Shown here: piece by piece, positions 54,735 through 63,534 of the stretch | Numbering within the stretch: the first letter of the stretch is position 1 | Layout of the letters: each line of letters starts with the position of its first letter | Source of the DNA: Streptomyces sp. 1331.2 | GTDB lineage: Bacteria; Actinomycetota; Actinomycetes; Streptomycetales; Streptomycetaceae | Assembly: GCF_900199205.1 (NCBI RefSeq) | Contig: NZ_OBMJ01000001.1 | Span: forward strand, 1,488,001-1,552,000 | Direction: 5' to 3' | DNA: 64,000 nt | Position numbers and translations under genes: made by a program | The notes under the pieces: model-generated | Seen by the model: only the letters and a program-made list of their open reading frames with translations | Databases searched by the model: none | Told to the model about the DNA's origin: nothing

Positions 54735-55698
54735 ACTCGACCGCGCGCTCGTCCACGCCCTACGGGTGGACGGGCGCGCCCCGTTCAGCCGTATCGCCGC
54801 CGTCCTCGACGTCTCCCCGCAGACCGTCGCGCGCCGCTACCGGCGGCTACGGGCCGAGGCCGGGCTGCGGGTGGTCGGGCTGGCCGATCCGCACCGGGCC
54901 GGGCGCACCCAGTGGCTGCTGCGCCTCACCGCAGGCCCGCACACCGCCCTGAACCTCGCCCAGGCGCTGGTCCGACGCCCCGACACCGCCTGGGTGAAGC
55001 TCGCCTCCGGCGGCACCGAGATCACCGCCATCGTGGACACCGGCCCCGGCGCCGCCGGTCACACCCTGCTGCTGCGCGACATCCCCCGCAGCGCGGCCGT
55101 CACCGCCGTCTCCGCACACTGCCTGTTGCACACCTACCGGGGCGGCCCGTCCGCCTGGCCGGTCAGCACCGAGGCGCTCACCGACGAACAGCAGGCCCTG
55201 CTCCACCCGGCTGCCGTGACCTCACCGTCCGGCGGCCTGGACGAAGCCGACCACGCCCTGCTCGGCGCACTCCACCGGGACGGCCGTACACCCCTCGGCG
55301 ATCTGGCCGCCGCGACCGGCCGCACCCCGGCCACCGTGGCCCGCCGGCTCGCCGAACTCCGCTCGGACGGAACGGTGTTCCTCGACATCGAACTCGACGC
55401 CAGGCTGCTGGGCGCGGGCATGCAGGCGCTGCTCTGGCTGAGCGTCGCCCCCGCCCATCTCGACCGGGTCGGCCGCGTCCTCGCCACCCACCGCGAACTC
55501 GCTTTCGTCGCCGCCACCACCGGCCCCAGCAACCTCGCCGCCTTCGCCCTGTGCACCGACCCGGCCGACCTCCACCGGTACCTGACACAGCGGCTCGGCG
55601 CGGTCCCGGAGATCGCCGCCCTGGAGACCGCCCCTGTCCTGCGCACCCTCAAGGCCGCCGGGCCCGTCCCGGCTCCCCCGGTCCGTGGACTCCCCTGA
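54724..55698 (+). CDS. Lrp/AsnC-family regulator (double-HTH form)
   Basis: A 324-residue regulator with two AsnC modules. First HTH: LDELDRALVHALRVDGRAPFSRIAAVLDVSPQTVARRYRRLR (about 2-43); second HTH: LDEADHALLGALHRDGRTPLGDLAAATGRTPATVARRLAELR (about 170-211). Each is followed by a RAM-like alpha/beta region. Start GTG 54724 has GGGAG seven bases upstream and overlaps the MFS stop; longer frames upstream are repeats. Probably controls the MFS gene and other targets in response to an amino acid or similar effector. Confidence 0.9.
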   Translation: MLDELDRALVHALRVDGRAPFSRIAAVLDVSPQTVARRYRRLRAEAGLRVVGLADPHRAGRTQWLLRLTAGPHTALNLAQALVRRPDTAWVKLASGGTEITAIVDTGPGAAGHTLLLRDIPRSAAVTAVSAHCLLHTYRGGPSAWPVSTEALTDEQQALLHPAAVTSPSGGLDEADHALLGALHRDGRTPLGDLAAATGRTPATVARRLAELRSDGTVFLDIELDARLLGAGMQALLWLSVAPAHLDRVGRVLATHRELAFVAATTGPSNLAAFALCTDPADLHRYLTQRLGAVPEIAALETAPVLRTLKAAGPVPAPPVRGLP

Positions 55699-55847
55699 CC
55701 GGACCACGAGGAGGCGGAGGGCACCGACGACACCGACGCAGCGCCGAAGCCCGGGTCGTGCCGGCGGGATTCGCCGGGTTCACCAACACGGAGCCACCAC
55801 ACGGGAGTCACCACGCAGCGTTCACCACTCCTCCCTCCCGCCGGGTC

Positions 55848-55880
55848 TTGACCCGCCCTCCGGGACAGGTCTATACCAGT
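55848..55880 (+). promoter_or_regulatory. Chitinase promoter with DasR-type operator
   Basis: -35 TTGACC (55848-55853), 18-bp spacer, -10 TATACC (55872-55877). The -10 lies inside ACAGGTCTATACCAGT (55865-55880), close to the DasR responsive element I know as ACTGGTCTAGACCACT. A second GGTC/GACC site, GGGTCTTGACCC (55843-55854), covers the -35. DasR represses chitin genes until glucosamine-6-phosphate releases it. The leader would be about 110 nt. Confidence 0.75.
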
Positions 55881-55996
55881 GGGAGCCCACGGCAACCACC
55901 GGACGTCCCTGGGTCGTTCGGCCCGCCGCCGCGCCACCCCCACCTCCGGCGCGCGTACGGGCACCTCCCCCACCGCCGTTTCCTGGAAGGCTTCCG

Positions 55997-57304
55997 ATGG
56001 AACGCGCTCATCCCCCACACCCCGTCAGCCCGCAGACCCTGCCGGAACACCGACGTCGCCCCCGCCGGGCCGCCCTCGCCGTGGCCGGCGTGCTCGGCCT
56101 GGTCGCCGGAGGCTTCGCCGCACTGGCCGGCACCGGCTCCGCCTCCGCGGACACCACCGCCGTCACCGCCGCCGCCGGCCTCGGCAGCAACTGGTACGCC
56201 TCGGCGCCGTACCTGATGCCCGAGGACAACAGCCCGCCGGACGCCGCCGCCGTCATGGACGCCACCGGCCAGAAGGCCTTCCAGCTGGCGTTCATCCTTG
56301 CCCAGGGCAACAGTTGTTCCCCCGCCTGGGGCGGCACCTCCTCGATCGACACCGACACCACCATGCCGAACGTCATCCAGACCGTCCGCGGCAAGGGCGG
56401 CGACGTCTCGGTGTCGGTCGGCGGGTACGGCGGCACCAAGCTGGGCCAGGTCTGCGGCACGCCCGAGGCAACCGCCGCCGGGTACCAGAAGGTGATCACC
56501 AAGTACCAGCTCAAGGCGATCGACTTCGACCTGGAGGAACCGGAGTACGAGAACACGGCGGCCATCCACAACGAGATCGGCGCCGCGCGGATCCTCCAGC
56601 AGAACAACCCCGGCCTGTACGTCTCGATCACCACCGCCGGCACCAACGCGGGCACCGGCTGGTTCGGGACCCAGATGCTCAACGAGGCCAAGTCGCAGGG
56701 CTTCACGCCGAACAACTACTCGATCATGCCGTTCGACGGCGGCTTCAACGGCGCGGCGGCGCAGACCGACGCACTGGTGAAGTTCAACCAGATCCTGCAG
56801 AGCACCTTCGGCTGGAACGAGGCCACCGCGTACGCCCACGAGGGCGTGTCGATGATGAACGGCCGCACCGACGCCGCCGAGTACTTCCGCCAGGCCGACT
56901 TCCAGACCGTACTGGACTTCGCCACCGCCCACGGCCTGGCCCGGTACACCTACTGGTCGGTCAACCGGGACCGGCAGTGCCCGGGCCCGGTGGACCCGGG
57001 GCTGTCCGGCTCCTGCTCCAGCGTGGCGCAGAACGACTGGGACTTCACCAAGTACACGGTGAAGTTCGCCGGCGCGACCCCGCCCACCACGCCGCCCACC
57101 ACCCCGCCCACGACTCCCCCGACCACCCCGCCGACCACCCCCGGCACCTGCACCGCACCGCCCTGGAGCGCGAGCACCACGTACACCGCGGGCGCCAAGG
57201 TCTCGTACAACGGGCACAACTACCACGCCAAGTGGTGGACGCTCAACGAGGTGCCGACCGCCAGTGGCCAGTGGGGCGTCTGGGCCGACGACGGGCCCTG
57301 CTGA
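55997..57304 (+). CDS. Secreted GH18 chitinase with C-terminal chitin-binding module
   Basis: A 435-residue exported chitinase that cleaves beta-1,4-GlcNAc bonds. A twin-Arg/Sec-like signal (HRRRPRRAALAVAGVLGLVAGGFAALA) is cleaved near residue 52. The GH18 motif DxxDxDxE appears as KAIDFDLEEPE with the catalytic Glu about residue 182. The domain is of the short actinobacterial type (similar to ChiC/ChiA-like enzymes lacking the insertion). A TPPT-repeat linker (about 359-383) leads to a carbohydrate-binding module of family 5/12 (WSASTTYTAGAKVSYNGHNYHAKWW). ATG 55997 has AAGG six bases upstream. DasR control is predicted from the operator. Confidence 0.93.
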   Translation: MERAHPPHPVSPQTLPEHRRRPRRAALAVAGVLGLVAGGFAALAGTGSASADTTAVTAAAGLGSNWYASAPYLMPEDNSPPDAAAVMDATGQKAFQLAFILAQGNSCSPAWGGTSSIDTDTTMPNVIQTVRGKGGDVSVSVGGYGGTKLGQVCGTPEATAAGYQKVITKYQLKAIDFDLEEPEYENTAAIHNEIGAARILQQNNPGLYVSITTAGTNAGTGWFGTQMLNEAKSQGFTPNNYSIMPFDGGFNGAAAQTDALVKFNQILQSTFGWNEATAYAHEGVSMMNGRTDAAEYFRQADFQTVLDFATAHGLARYTYWSVNRDRQCPGPVDPGLSGSCSSVAQNDWDFTKYTVKFAGATPPTTPPTTPPTTPPTTPPTTPGTCTAPPWSASTTYTAGAKVSYNGHNYHAKWWTLNEVPTASGQWGVWADDGPC

Positions 57305-57376
57305 CCGAGCCGCGCGACGAGATCGCGCAGCGAAAACCCGTACACCGGAACCGCACGACGGAACCCACGGGTACGC

Positions 57377-57404
57377 GGGCCCCGGGGGCGCACCCCCGGG
57401 GCCC
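57377..57404 (+). terminator. Terminator after the chitinase gene
   Basis: A perfect 12-bp G+C stem (57377-57388 with 57393-57404) with a CGCA loop, 73 bp past the stop. Confidence 0.8.
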
Positions 57405-57414
57405 CGCCGGCTTG

Positions 57415-57589
57415 GGCGCGGGGCCAGGGTCACGGTGGTGCCCGGCTCCGGCTTGGCCGCGGCGGGCAGGGTGCGGATGGTGTGGCTGCCGTCGGAGCTG
57501 CCGCGCCATTCGGCAACCGTTTCCCCAGCCCAGCGCCCTCCCACCGCGGGGAGCGCACCGGAGGAGAAGACCCCGACCGCCTCCGCCCG
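57415..57589 (-). pseudogene. Remnant resembling an HSP90-type ATPase domain
   Basis: A leftward stretch reads ...GGRWAGETVAEWRGSSDGSHTIRTLP then PEPGTTVTLAP. The pattern EWRGS-DGS-T-R---PGTTVTL matches the region just before and at the end of the GHKL ATPase domain of HtpG-like proteins. Nothing of the rest is present: the lipoprotein gene ends directly upstream and the chitinase terminator follows. A decayed fragment, with moderate confidence in the family. Confidence 0.45.
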
Positions 57590-58387
57590 TCAGGCCAGGC
57601 CGAGCCCGGCGTCCGGCGTCTTGCCCGCCTGCGCCTGTTCGATCCGCTTGACCAGCATCACCGCGAACCGCCGCGTCGCGGCCACGTCCACCGGGCCGCC
57701 CTCGGTGGTCACGCTCGCCACCACGGTGCCCGAGCGCACGACGATGCCGACGCCTTCGCCCTCGGCCAGCGGCCCCTGGAACGCCTGGCTCTCGCTGCCC
57801 AGTGCCGGGGCGTCGAGCTTCCTGAACGGCCCGGCGGCGTACGAGGCGTACGACTCCTTCAGCCGGTTCTTGGCCGCGTCCCGGCTGGGCAGGGTCTCGA
57901 CGATGAAGCGGGTGACCACGTCGCCCGAGGAGAACCGGACCGACCCGCTGAGCGGTTTGCCCGTGCAGGGCACGGCGGCGGTGCAGGTGACGGTGTGGTC
58001 GGCGGTGTCGACCTTGCGCTTCTCCTCCTCCCACCCGGCCATCACCTTGGCGTCCGGCAGCACCTGCCCGACCACCTTGTCGTCCAGCAGCACGCCCTCC
58101 AGGTCCGCCCCGGGCGTCTCCGCGGCGGCCGGCGCGGTCCCACCCGCGGGCGCCGGGGCAGCCCCGGAGGCGGCACCGGCCGGCGCCGACGCGGTCCCAA
58201 CGGCGGCGGGCGCGGTCGCCGCAGCCGTGCCGGCAGCCCCGGCCGTACTCGCCCCGGCCGCGCTCGGCACCCCCGGCGCCGCCCCCTTGACGTCCTTCGA
58301 CCCCCCGGACGAGCACCCGGCCAGCACCGCCACCAGTACCCCGGTCGCCACTGCGGCGGCCATCCGCCGACCACCCATCCCCATCGC
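57590..58387 (-). CDS. Lipoprotein of unknown function
   Basis: A 265-residue exported lipoprotein: signal ending VLVAVLAGCSS, a textbook lipobox with the lipidated Cys about residue 25. A long Ala/Gly/Pro/Thr tether (about 30-95) leads to a folded part with DKVVGQVLPDAKVMAGWEEEKRKVD, one disulphide-capable Cys pair (TCTAAVPCTG) and SGDVVTRFIVETLPSRDAAKNRLKES. This resembles other streptomycete surface lipoproteins of unknown role. ATG 58387 with GGGAG seven bases upstream is preferred; an ATG two codons later is possible. Confidence 0.85.
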   Translation of the reverse strand, partial: AMGMGGRRMAAAVATGVLVAVLAGCSSGGSKDVKGAAPGVPSAAGASTAGAAGTAAATAPAAVGTASAPAGAASGAAPAPAGGTAPAAAETPGADLEGVLLDDKVVGQVLPDAKVMAGWEEEKRKVDTADHTVTCTAAVPCTGKPLSGSVRFSSGDVVTRFIVETLPSRDAAKNRLKESYASYAAGPFRKLDAPALGSESQAFQGPLAEGEGVGIVVRSGTVVASVTTEGGPVDVAATRRFAVMLVKRIEQAQAGKTPDAGLGLA

Positions 58388-58563
58388 CCCGCTCCCTCCG
58401 GCTGTCAGTGATCCCTCAACATAGCCGCAGCTCCGCCCCCGCCCACCGCCGGGCCCCGGACGCCCGTCCGGCAGCGTCCCGGCCGCCCGGTACCGGCCCC
58501 GGGAACGCCGACGGGGCGGTGACCGACCGGTCACCGCCCCACCGACGAACTACCGCAGTCCGG

Positions 58564-60006
58564 TCAGACCGCCGGAACCGGGTACGTCGGGTACTCGACG
58601 CCCGAGATGTACTGCACGACCCGGACGACCTGGCACGAGTAGCCGAACTCGTTGTCGTACCACAGGTAGAGGATCGCGTTGTCGCCCTCGACCTTGGTCG
58701 CGCCGGCGTCCACGATCGAGGCGTGGCGCGAGCCGATGAAGTCGCTGGAGACGGCGTCGGGCGAGTCGATGAAGTCGATCTGGCGCTTCAGCGGCGAGGT
58801 CAGCGAGACGTTGCGCAGGTACTCCAGGACGTCCTCGCGGTTGGTCTCCCGCTTCAGCTGGAGGTTGAGGATCGCAATGGAGACGTCCGGCACCGGCACG
58901 CGGATCGAGCTGCCGGTGATCTTCGCGTCGAGGTCCGGCAGGGCCTTGGCGACGGCCGAGGCGGCACCGGTCTCGGTGATCACCATGTTCAGCGGTGCCG
59001 AGCGGCCGCGACGGTCGGCCTTGTGGTAGTTGTCCAGCAGGTTCTGGTCGTTGGTGAACGAGTGGACGGTCTCCACGTGCCCGCGCAGCACGCCGTACTC
59101 GTCCTCCATCGCCTTCAGCGGCGGGACGATGGCGTTGGTGGTGCAGGAAGCGCAGGACAGGATCTGCTCGTCCGGCTTGATGGTGTCGTGGTTGACGCCG
59201 TGCACGATGTTCGGGACGTCGCCCTTGCCCGGGGCGGTCAGCACGACCTTGGCGATGCCGGGCTGCAGGTGCTTCGACAGGCCCTCACGGTCACGCCACC
59301 GGCCGGTGTTGTCGATCAGGATCGCATCCCGGATCCCGTACTCCGTGTAGTCGACCTTGGTCGGGTCGTCGGAGTAGATCACCGTGATCTCGTTGCCGTT
59401 GGCGATGATCTTGTTGTTCGCCTCGTCGACGGTGATCGTGCCCTGGAACTGGCCGTGGATGGAGTCACGGCGCAGCAGCGAGGCCCGCTTGACCAGGTCG
59501 TCGCCGCCGCTGTTGCGCACGACGATGGCCTTCAGCCGCAGGCCGTTGCCCGAGGCCTTCTCGATCAGCAGCCGCGCGACCAGTCGGCCGATGCGACCGA
59601 ACCCGTACAGCACGACGTCCTGGGCGGACCGGCGCTCCAGCTTGTTCTCGCCGGTGGCGCCCGCGACGGCCTGGGCGGTGAACTCCTCCACCGACAGACC
59701 GCGGTCGTCCGCCTTGTACGTCGCGGCGAGCATGCCGAGGTCGATCTGCGAGGGGCCGAGGTCCAGGGCGGTCAGCGCGCTCAGGAACGGCATCGTCTCG
59801 GTGACCGAGAGCTCCTCGCCCGCTATCTGCCGGGCGAAACGGTGCGTCTTGAGGATGCTGACCACCGACTTGTTCACCAGGGAACGGCTGTGGCACAGAA
59901 CGGTGACGTCCCGCTCCCGGTGCAGCCGCCCGATGATCGGGATCATCGACTCCGCGATCTCCTCGCGGTTCTTCCAGTCCGTGAACACGTCGTCGTTGAC
60001 AGTCAC
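58564..60006 (-). CDS. gap: Glyceraldehyde-3-phosphate dehydrogenase, long form
   Basis: A 480-residue GAPDH; the usual enzyme is about 335. The first 125 or so residues (TVNDDVFTDWKNREEIAESMIPIIGRLH, LCHSRSLVNKSVVSILKTHRFA) form the extra N-terminal region typical of a second GAPDH type in actinobacteria. Then the NAD fold VVLYGFGRIGRLVARLL, the catalytic Cys in SCASCTTNAIVPPLK with its HVETVHSFTNDQNLLD histidine, and WYDNEFGYSCQVVR at the end. Catalytic residues are intact. GTG 60006 is taken from the family start (VTVNDDVF); the ribosome binding site is modest. Confidence 0.93.
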   Translation of the reverse strand: MTVNDDVFTDWKNREEIAESMIPIIGRLHRERDVTVLCHSRSLVNKSVVSILKTHRFARQIAGEELSVTETMPFLSALTALDLGPSQIDLGMLAATYKADDRGLSVEEFTAQAVAGATGENKLERRSAQDVVLYGFGRIGRLVARLLIEKASGNGLRLKAIVVRNSGGDDLVKRASLLRRDSIHGQFQGTITVDEANNKIIANGNEITVIYSDDPTKVDYTEYGIRDAILIDNTGRWRDREGLSKHLQPGIAKVVLTAPGKGDVPNIVHGVNHDTIKPDEQILSCASCTTNAIVPPLKAMEDEYGVLRGHVETVHSFTNDQNLLDNYHKADRRGRSAPLNMVITETGAASAVAKALPDLDAKITGSSIRVPVPDVSIAILNLQLKRETNREDVLEYLRNVSLTSPLKRQIDFIDSPDAVSSDFIGSRHASIVDAGATKVEGDNAILYLWYDNEFGYSCQVVRVVQYISGVEYPTYPVPAV

Positions 60007-60347
60007 AAGTCCATCTTTCGAGCTGAGGGTGTTGCGCACATGGTAGCTTCGCCCGCTCGTGGCCCAGCGGCCGGTCCCGCCTTCCCGCGCCTGCGCCACC
60101 CCGCCCACCTGCGGTTTCCTCCGCCGCCCCACCCCGGAAGGTGATCACCGCCACCCTCGGGGCCTGCTCCGGGACCCCGCGCGGGCGGCCCTCGTCACGG
60201 ATACACGGCGGGACCTCCTACGACGGCCGAACGAGGTCGAGGGGATCGAACCGGCGGAGGCGGAGCCGGAGTTGGACCGCGGTACCGCGGCACGGAGTTG
60301 CCCGGGGCCGGGTGGGGTGGGGTAATGGGAGGCGGCCGGTAATTCGA
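60007..60347. other. Intergenic region between gap and the GreA-like gene
   Basis: Leftward it should hold the gap promoter: TACCAT on the minus strand at about 60043-60038 is a possible -10 box. No frame on either strand has a recognisable product. Rightward it leads into the 16-bp tandem repeat. Confidence 0.5.
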
Positions 60348-60444
60348 GCGTTCCGCGACAGATCCGTTCCACGACAGGTCCGTTCCGGGAGAGACCCGTT
60401 TCCGTGAGAGATCCGTTCCGTGAGAGATCCGTTCCGCGAGAGAC
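60348..60444 (+). repeat. 16-bp tandem repeat, six units, up to the GreA-like gene
   Basis: Units start at 60348, 60364, 60380, 60396 (17 bp), 60413 and 60429, consensus CCGTTCCGTGAGAGAT. The run stops 12 bases before the start codon at 60457, so a transcript from upstream would carry it in its leader. Confidence 0.95.
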
Positions 60445-60456
60445 CCGGGAGCAGCA

Positions 60457-60930
60457 ATGACCGGTGGTCCCGAACCCATCAGTGTTGAGGGCCTGCACGC
60501 GGTGCAGGAGGAGTTGGCACAGCTACGGGCCGAGCGGGAGCAGGTGGCCGCGACGCTGCGTGGGGTGGAGCCCGTGGGGGACCGGGCGGATGCGGCGGAC
60601 GAGTTGCAGCGGGCGTCGGAGGTGACGCGGCTGGACCGGCGGATCGCCGAGTTGGAGGGACGGCTGCGGGAGGCGTCGGTCGCCGGTGCGCCGTCCACCG
60701 AGGTGGTGGGGGTGGGGTCCACCGTCACCGTGCGGTTCGCGGACGGGGAGGAGGAGACCGTCGAGGTCTCCGAGCTCGCCGAGGAGCGGGAGCTGACCCT
60801 GGTGACGGCCGACAGCCCGCTCGGGAAGGCACTGCTGGGCCGCCACGCCGGGGACACGGTGAACTACGAGACGCCGGGCGGAGCGGCCAGCGCGGTCGTG
60901 GTGGCGGTGGGCCGCGGGGGCGGGGAGTAG
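60457..60930 (+). CDS. GreA/GreB-type transcript cleavage factor
   Basis: A 157-residue protein with the Gre architecture: an N-terminal coiled coil (about 8-75, with Glu/Arg-rich heptads such as HAVQEELAQLRAERE) and a C-terminal FKBP-like domain ending DSPLGKALLGRHAGDTVNYETPGG, the family signature. Gre factors enter the RNA polymerase secondary channel and rescue backtracked complexes. The coiled-coil tip usually carries two acidic residues; here GVEPVGDRADAADE lies at the tip, so acidic residues are present. ATG 60457 has GGGAG directly after the tandem repeat. It may be an accessory paralogue beside the main greA. Confidence 0.88.
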   Translation: MTGGPEPISVEGLHAVQEELAQLRAEREQVAATLRGVEPVGDRADAADELQRASEVTRLDRRIAELEGRLREASVAGAPSTEVVGVGSTVTVRFADGEEETVEVSELAEERELTLVTADSPLGKALLGRHAGDTVNYETPGGAASAVVVAVGRGGGE

Positions 60931-61167
60931 CGGCCTCCGGCGGTGTGACGGCCTCCGACGGGGCGGGCGGCCATGTGGGGAATTCCCGGTCGCCCGCCCG
61001 GTCGGGGAAATGCGGCACGCCCTTGGCAGGCGCGAAGGAAAATCCCTCGATAAGCGCCGCCTATCAGCTCAGCGGAATTTCCGCTTTGACGGTTCTCGAC
61101 CGCCGACAACACACTGGACAAAAGGAATCCAGGAAATCCGAGATCCGGAAATGGGGCAGCGCAGAGC

Positions 61168-62611
61168 ATGAGCACGCACCTGCCCCCGGCCCCGGCTCCG
61201 ACGCCGGTCGCCTCCCGCGCCTCCCGCCGCTGGCTCCCGGCGGCGGCAGCCGTGGCCGTGGCCGCCTGGGGAGCGAACCAGTTCACCGCCCTGGCCACCG
61301 TCTACCGGGCGCGCACCGACTGGTCGGCGCTGTCGCTGGCCGCGATGTTCTCGGTCTACCTGGTCGGGCTGGTGCCCGGTCTGCTGCTGGGTCGCCCCGC
61401 CGCCGACCGGTACGGCCGCCGACGGGTGGTGCGCGGCGCACTGGTGCTGTCCGCCGTCGCCAGCGCCGTACTGGCCGTCGCGGACGAGCCCGCCGTGTAC
61501 GCCGCCCGGCCCGTCACCGGCTTCGCGGCCGGGCTGGTCTTCCTGGCCGGGACGACCTGGCTGCGGGAGCTGTCCGGGCCGTCCGTCCCGCCCGAGACCT
61601 CGGCGCGCCGTGCGATGTACGCCACCGGAGCCGGTTTCGCGGCGGGCGCGCTGGCCACCGGGGTGCTCGCCGAGTGGCTGCCCGGCCCGACGGTGCTGCC
61701 CGCGCTCGCCCACACCCTGGGCTGCCTGCTGGTGCTGCGCGCCACCCGCCGGCTCCCCGAAACGGCAACGCTGCCGGCGACAGCCCGTAACGGCGGCTGG
61801 GTCGATGGCGTTGCCGGGGCCCACGCCGGTGCGGCCACCGTGGCGGAGCACCGTGCGGCCGTCCAGCAACCCCCGGTTCCGCTACGTCGTGCTCCCTGCC
61901 AGCCCCGCCGTCCTCGGCGCCGCCACCGTGGCGTACGTCGTGCTGCCCCCGCTCGTCGCCGACCGCGTGCCCGGCTACGCGCCGCTGTTCGGCGGCCTGG
62001 TGGCGGCGCTGACGCTCACCATGGGCGTGCTCGCCCAGCCCTTCGCGGCCCGTCTGGACGACCACGGCAGCGCCCGGGCCACCCTCACCGCCATGGCCAC
62101 CGTGATCGCCGGGCTGCTGATCGGCGCCCTCGCCGCCGAGCGCGACTCGGTGGGGCTGGTGCTCGTGGCTGCCGTCGTCCTCGGCACCGGGTACGGGCTG
62201 ACGCTCGGCGCGGGACTGCACGAGGTGGAACGACTGGCGACGCGGAGCCGCGGCCCGACCTCCGCCTCGCTCTACCAGAGCACCATCTCCAGCGGCTTCC
62301 TCACCCCGCTGCTGCTCGCCGGGACGGCCGGCCACGCCTCCTACCCGGCCCTGCTGGTGGGCATGGCCGTCGTGGGCGTGCTCTGCCTGGCCGTCACCGG
62401 TGCGCACAGCCGCAGCCACCTGCCCGCGCTGGCGGACCCGGCGCGGTCGGGGACGGGGTCGGGGTCGGGGACGGGGTCGGGGACGAGCGAGGATTCGGGT
62501 GAGGATCCGAACGACGATCCAAGCGAGGGTTCGTCCGTACAGTCCGTACAGTCCGGACCGAGACCGAGACCGACACCACCACCGAGGAGCCGACGACGAT
62601 GGGCCGAGTGA
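61168..62611 (+). pseudogene. MFS transporter broken by a frameshift
   Basis: The first half (61168 to about 61800) reads as TM1-6 of an MFS protein (VAAWGANQFTALATVYRAR, PGLLLGRPAADRYGRRRVVRGAL with motif A). The second half (about 61840 to 62611) is in another frame (one base forward) with TM7-12 (RYVVLPASPAVLGAATVAYVVLPPL, LVLVAAVVLGTGYGLTLGAG). The break falls in the central loop around 61800-61860. Both halves look coding, so it is a recent mutation or a sequencing error. The C-terminus has a Gly/Ser/Thr DNA repeat. It overlaps fdhD by 13 bases. Confidence 0.8.
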
Positions 62612-63534
62612 CCGTTCCGCGCAGGGTGCTGCGCCTGCGCCAGGGCACGCCCTCGCACCGCCCCGACACCCTGGCGGCCGAGGAGCCGATGGAGATCCGG
62701 GTCGGCGGGCGCCCACTGACGGTGACCATGCGCACCCCGGGCAACGACTTCGACCTGGCGGCCGGTTTCCTGGTCAGCGAGGGCGCCCTGCAGGCCGCCG
62801 ACCAGGTCGCCGGGATCCGCTACTGCGCGGGCGCCACCGCCGACGGCGGCAACACCTACAACATCGTCGACGTCGTGCTCGCCCCCGGTGTGCCCGCCCC
62901 CGACGCCTCGCTGGAGCGCAACTTCTACACCACCTCCTCCTGCGGCCTGTGCGGCAAGGCCAGCCTGGACGCGGTGCGCACCACCGCGCCCTGGAGCGTC
63001 TCCGAGGACGGGCTGCGCGTCACCCCCGCGCTGCTGTCCGCCCTGCCCGACCGGCTGCGCGCCGCCCAGAAGGTCTTCGAGAGCACCGGCGGTCTGCACG
63101 CGGCGGGCCTGTTCGACGCGGAGGGGCGGCTGCTCTGCCTGCGCGAGGACGTCGGTCGGCACAACGCCGTGGACAAGGTGGTCGGCCACGCCCTGCGGGA
63201 GGGCCTGCTGCCGGCCCGCGGCACGGTGCTGATGGTCAGCGGCCGGGCCTCCTTCGAGCTGGTGCAGAAGGCCGTGATGGCGGGCATCCCGATGCTCGCC
63301 GCGGTCTCCGCGCCCTCCTCGCTGGCCGTGGACCTCGCCGAGGAGAGCGGCCTGACCCTGGTCGGCTTCCTGCGCGGCGAATCGATGAACGTCTACACCC
63401 GCACGGACCGCATCGACACCGGCCGCATCGACACCGACCGCACCGAGGGCCGCATCGACACCGACCGCACCGAGGGCCGCATCGACACGGAGCCGGCCAC
63501 CGGCCACGGGGCCGCCGCCCTCAAGGCCGAGTAG
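62599..63534 (+). CDS. fdhD: Formate dehydrogenase accessory sulfurtransferase
   Basis: A 311-residue FdhD, which passes sulfur from a cysteine desulfurase to the molybdenum cofactor of formate dehydrogenase. The sulfur-carrying Cys pair is in [12 protein letters not shown] (about 112-123), and [19 protein letters not shown] and [13 protein letters not shown] are family blocks. ATG 62599 has GAGGAG nine bases upstream. The C-terminus is extended by about 25 residues of IDTDRTEGR repeats, encoded by two identical 27-bp units at 63424-63477. Directly followed by a lysR gene, with no space between, so co-transcribed. No fdh structural gene is in the window. Confidence 0.93.
   Translation: MGRVTVPRRVLRLRQGTPSHRPDTLAAEEPMEIRVGGRPLTVTMRTPGNDFDLAAGFLVSEGALQAADQVAGIRYCAGATADGGNTYNIVDVVLAPGVPAPDASLERNFYTTSSCGLCGKASLDAVRTTAPWSVSEDGLRVTPALLSALPDRLRAAQKVFESTGGLHAAGLFDAEGRLLCLREDVGRHNAVDKVVGHALREGLLPARGTVLMVSGRASFELVQKAVMAGIPMLAAVSAPSSLAVDLAEESGLTLVGFLRGESMNVYTRTDRIDTGRIDTDRTEGRIDTDRTEGRIDTEPATGHGAAALKAE
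63424..63477 (+). repeat. 27-bp coding direct repeat in fdhD
   Basis: Two identical units (63424-63450, 63451-63477) with a partial third, encoding repeated RIDTDRTEG beyond the conserved FdhD fold. Confidence 0.9.

Noticed and set aside
55865..55880. The chitinase site as a member of the ATGAG palindrome family
   Set aside because: Different sequence; it matches the DasR element and appears only once.
58564..60006. GAPDH as a fusion caused by a missing stop codon
   Set aside because: The N-terminal extension is a known feature of a long GAPDH type in actinobacteria and is continuous with good coding character.
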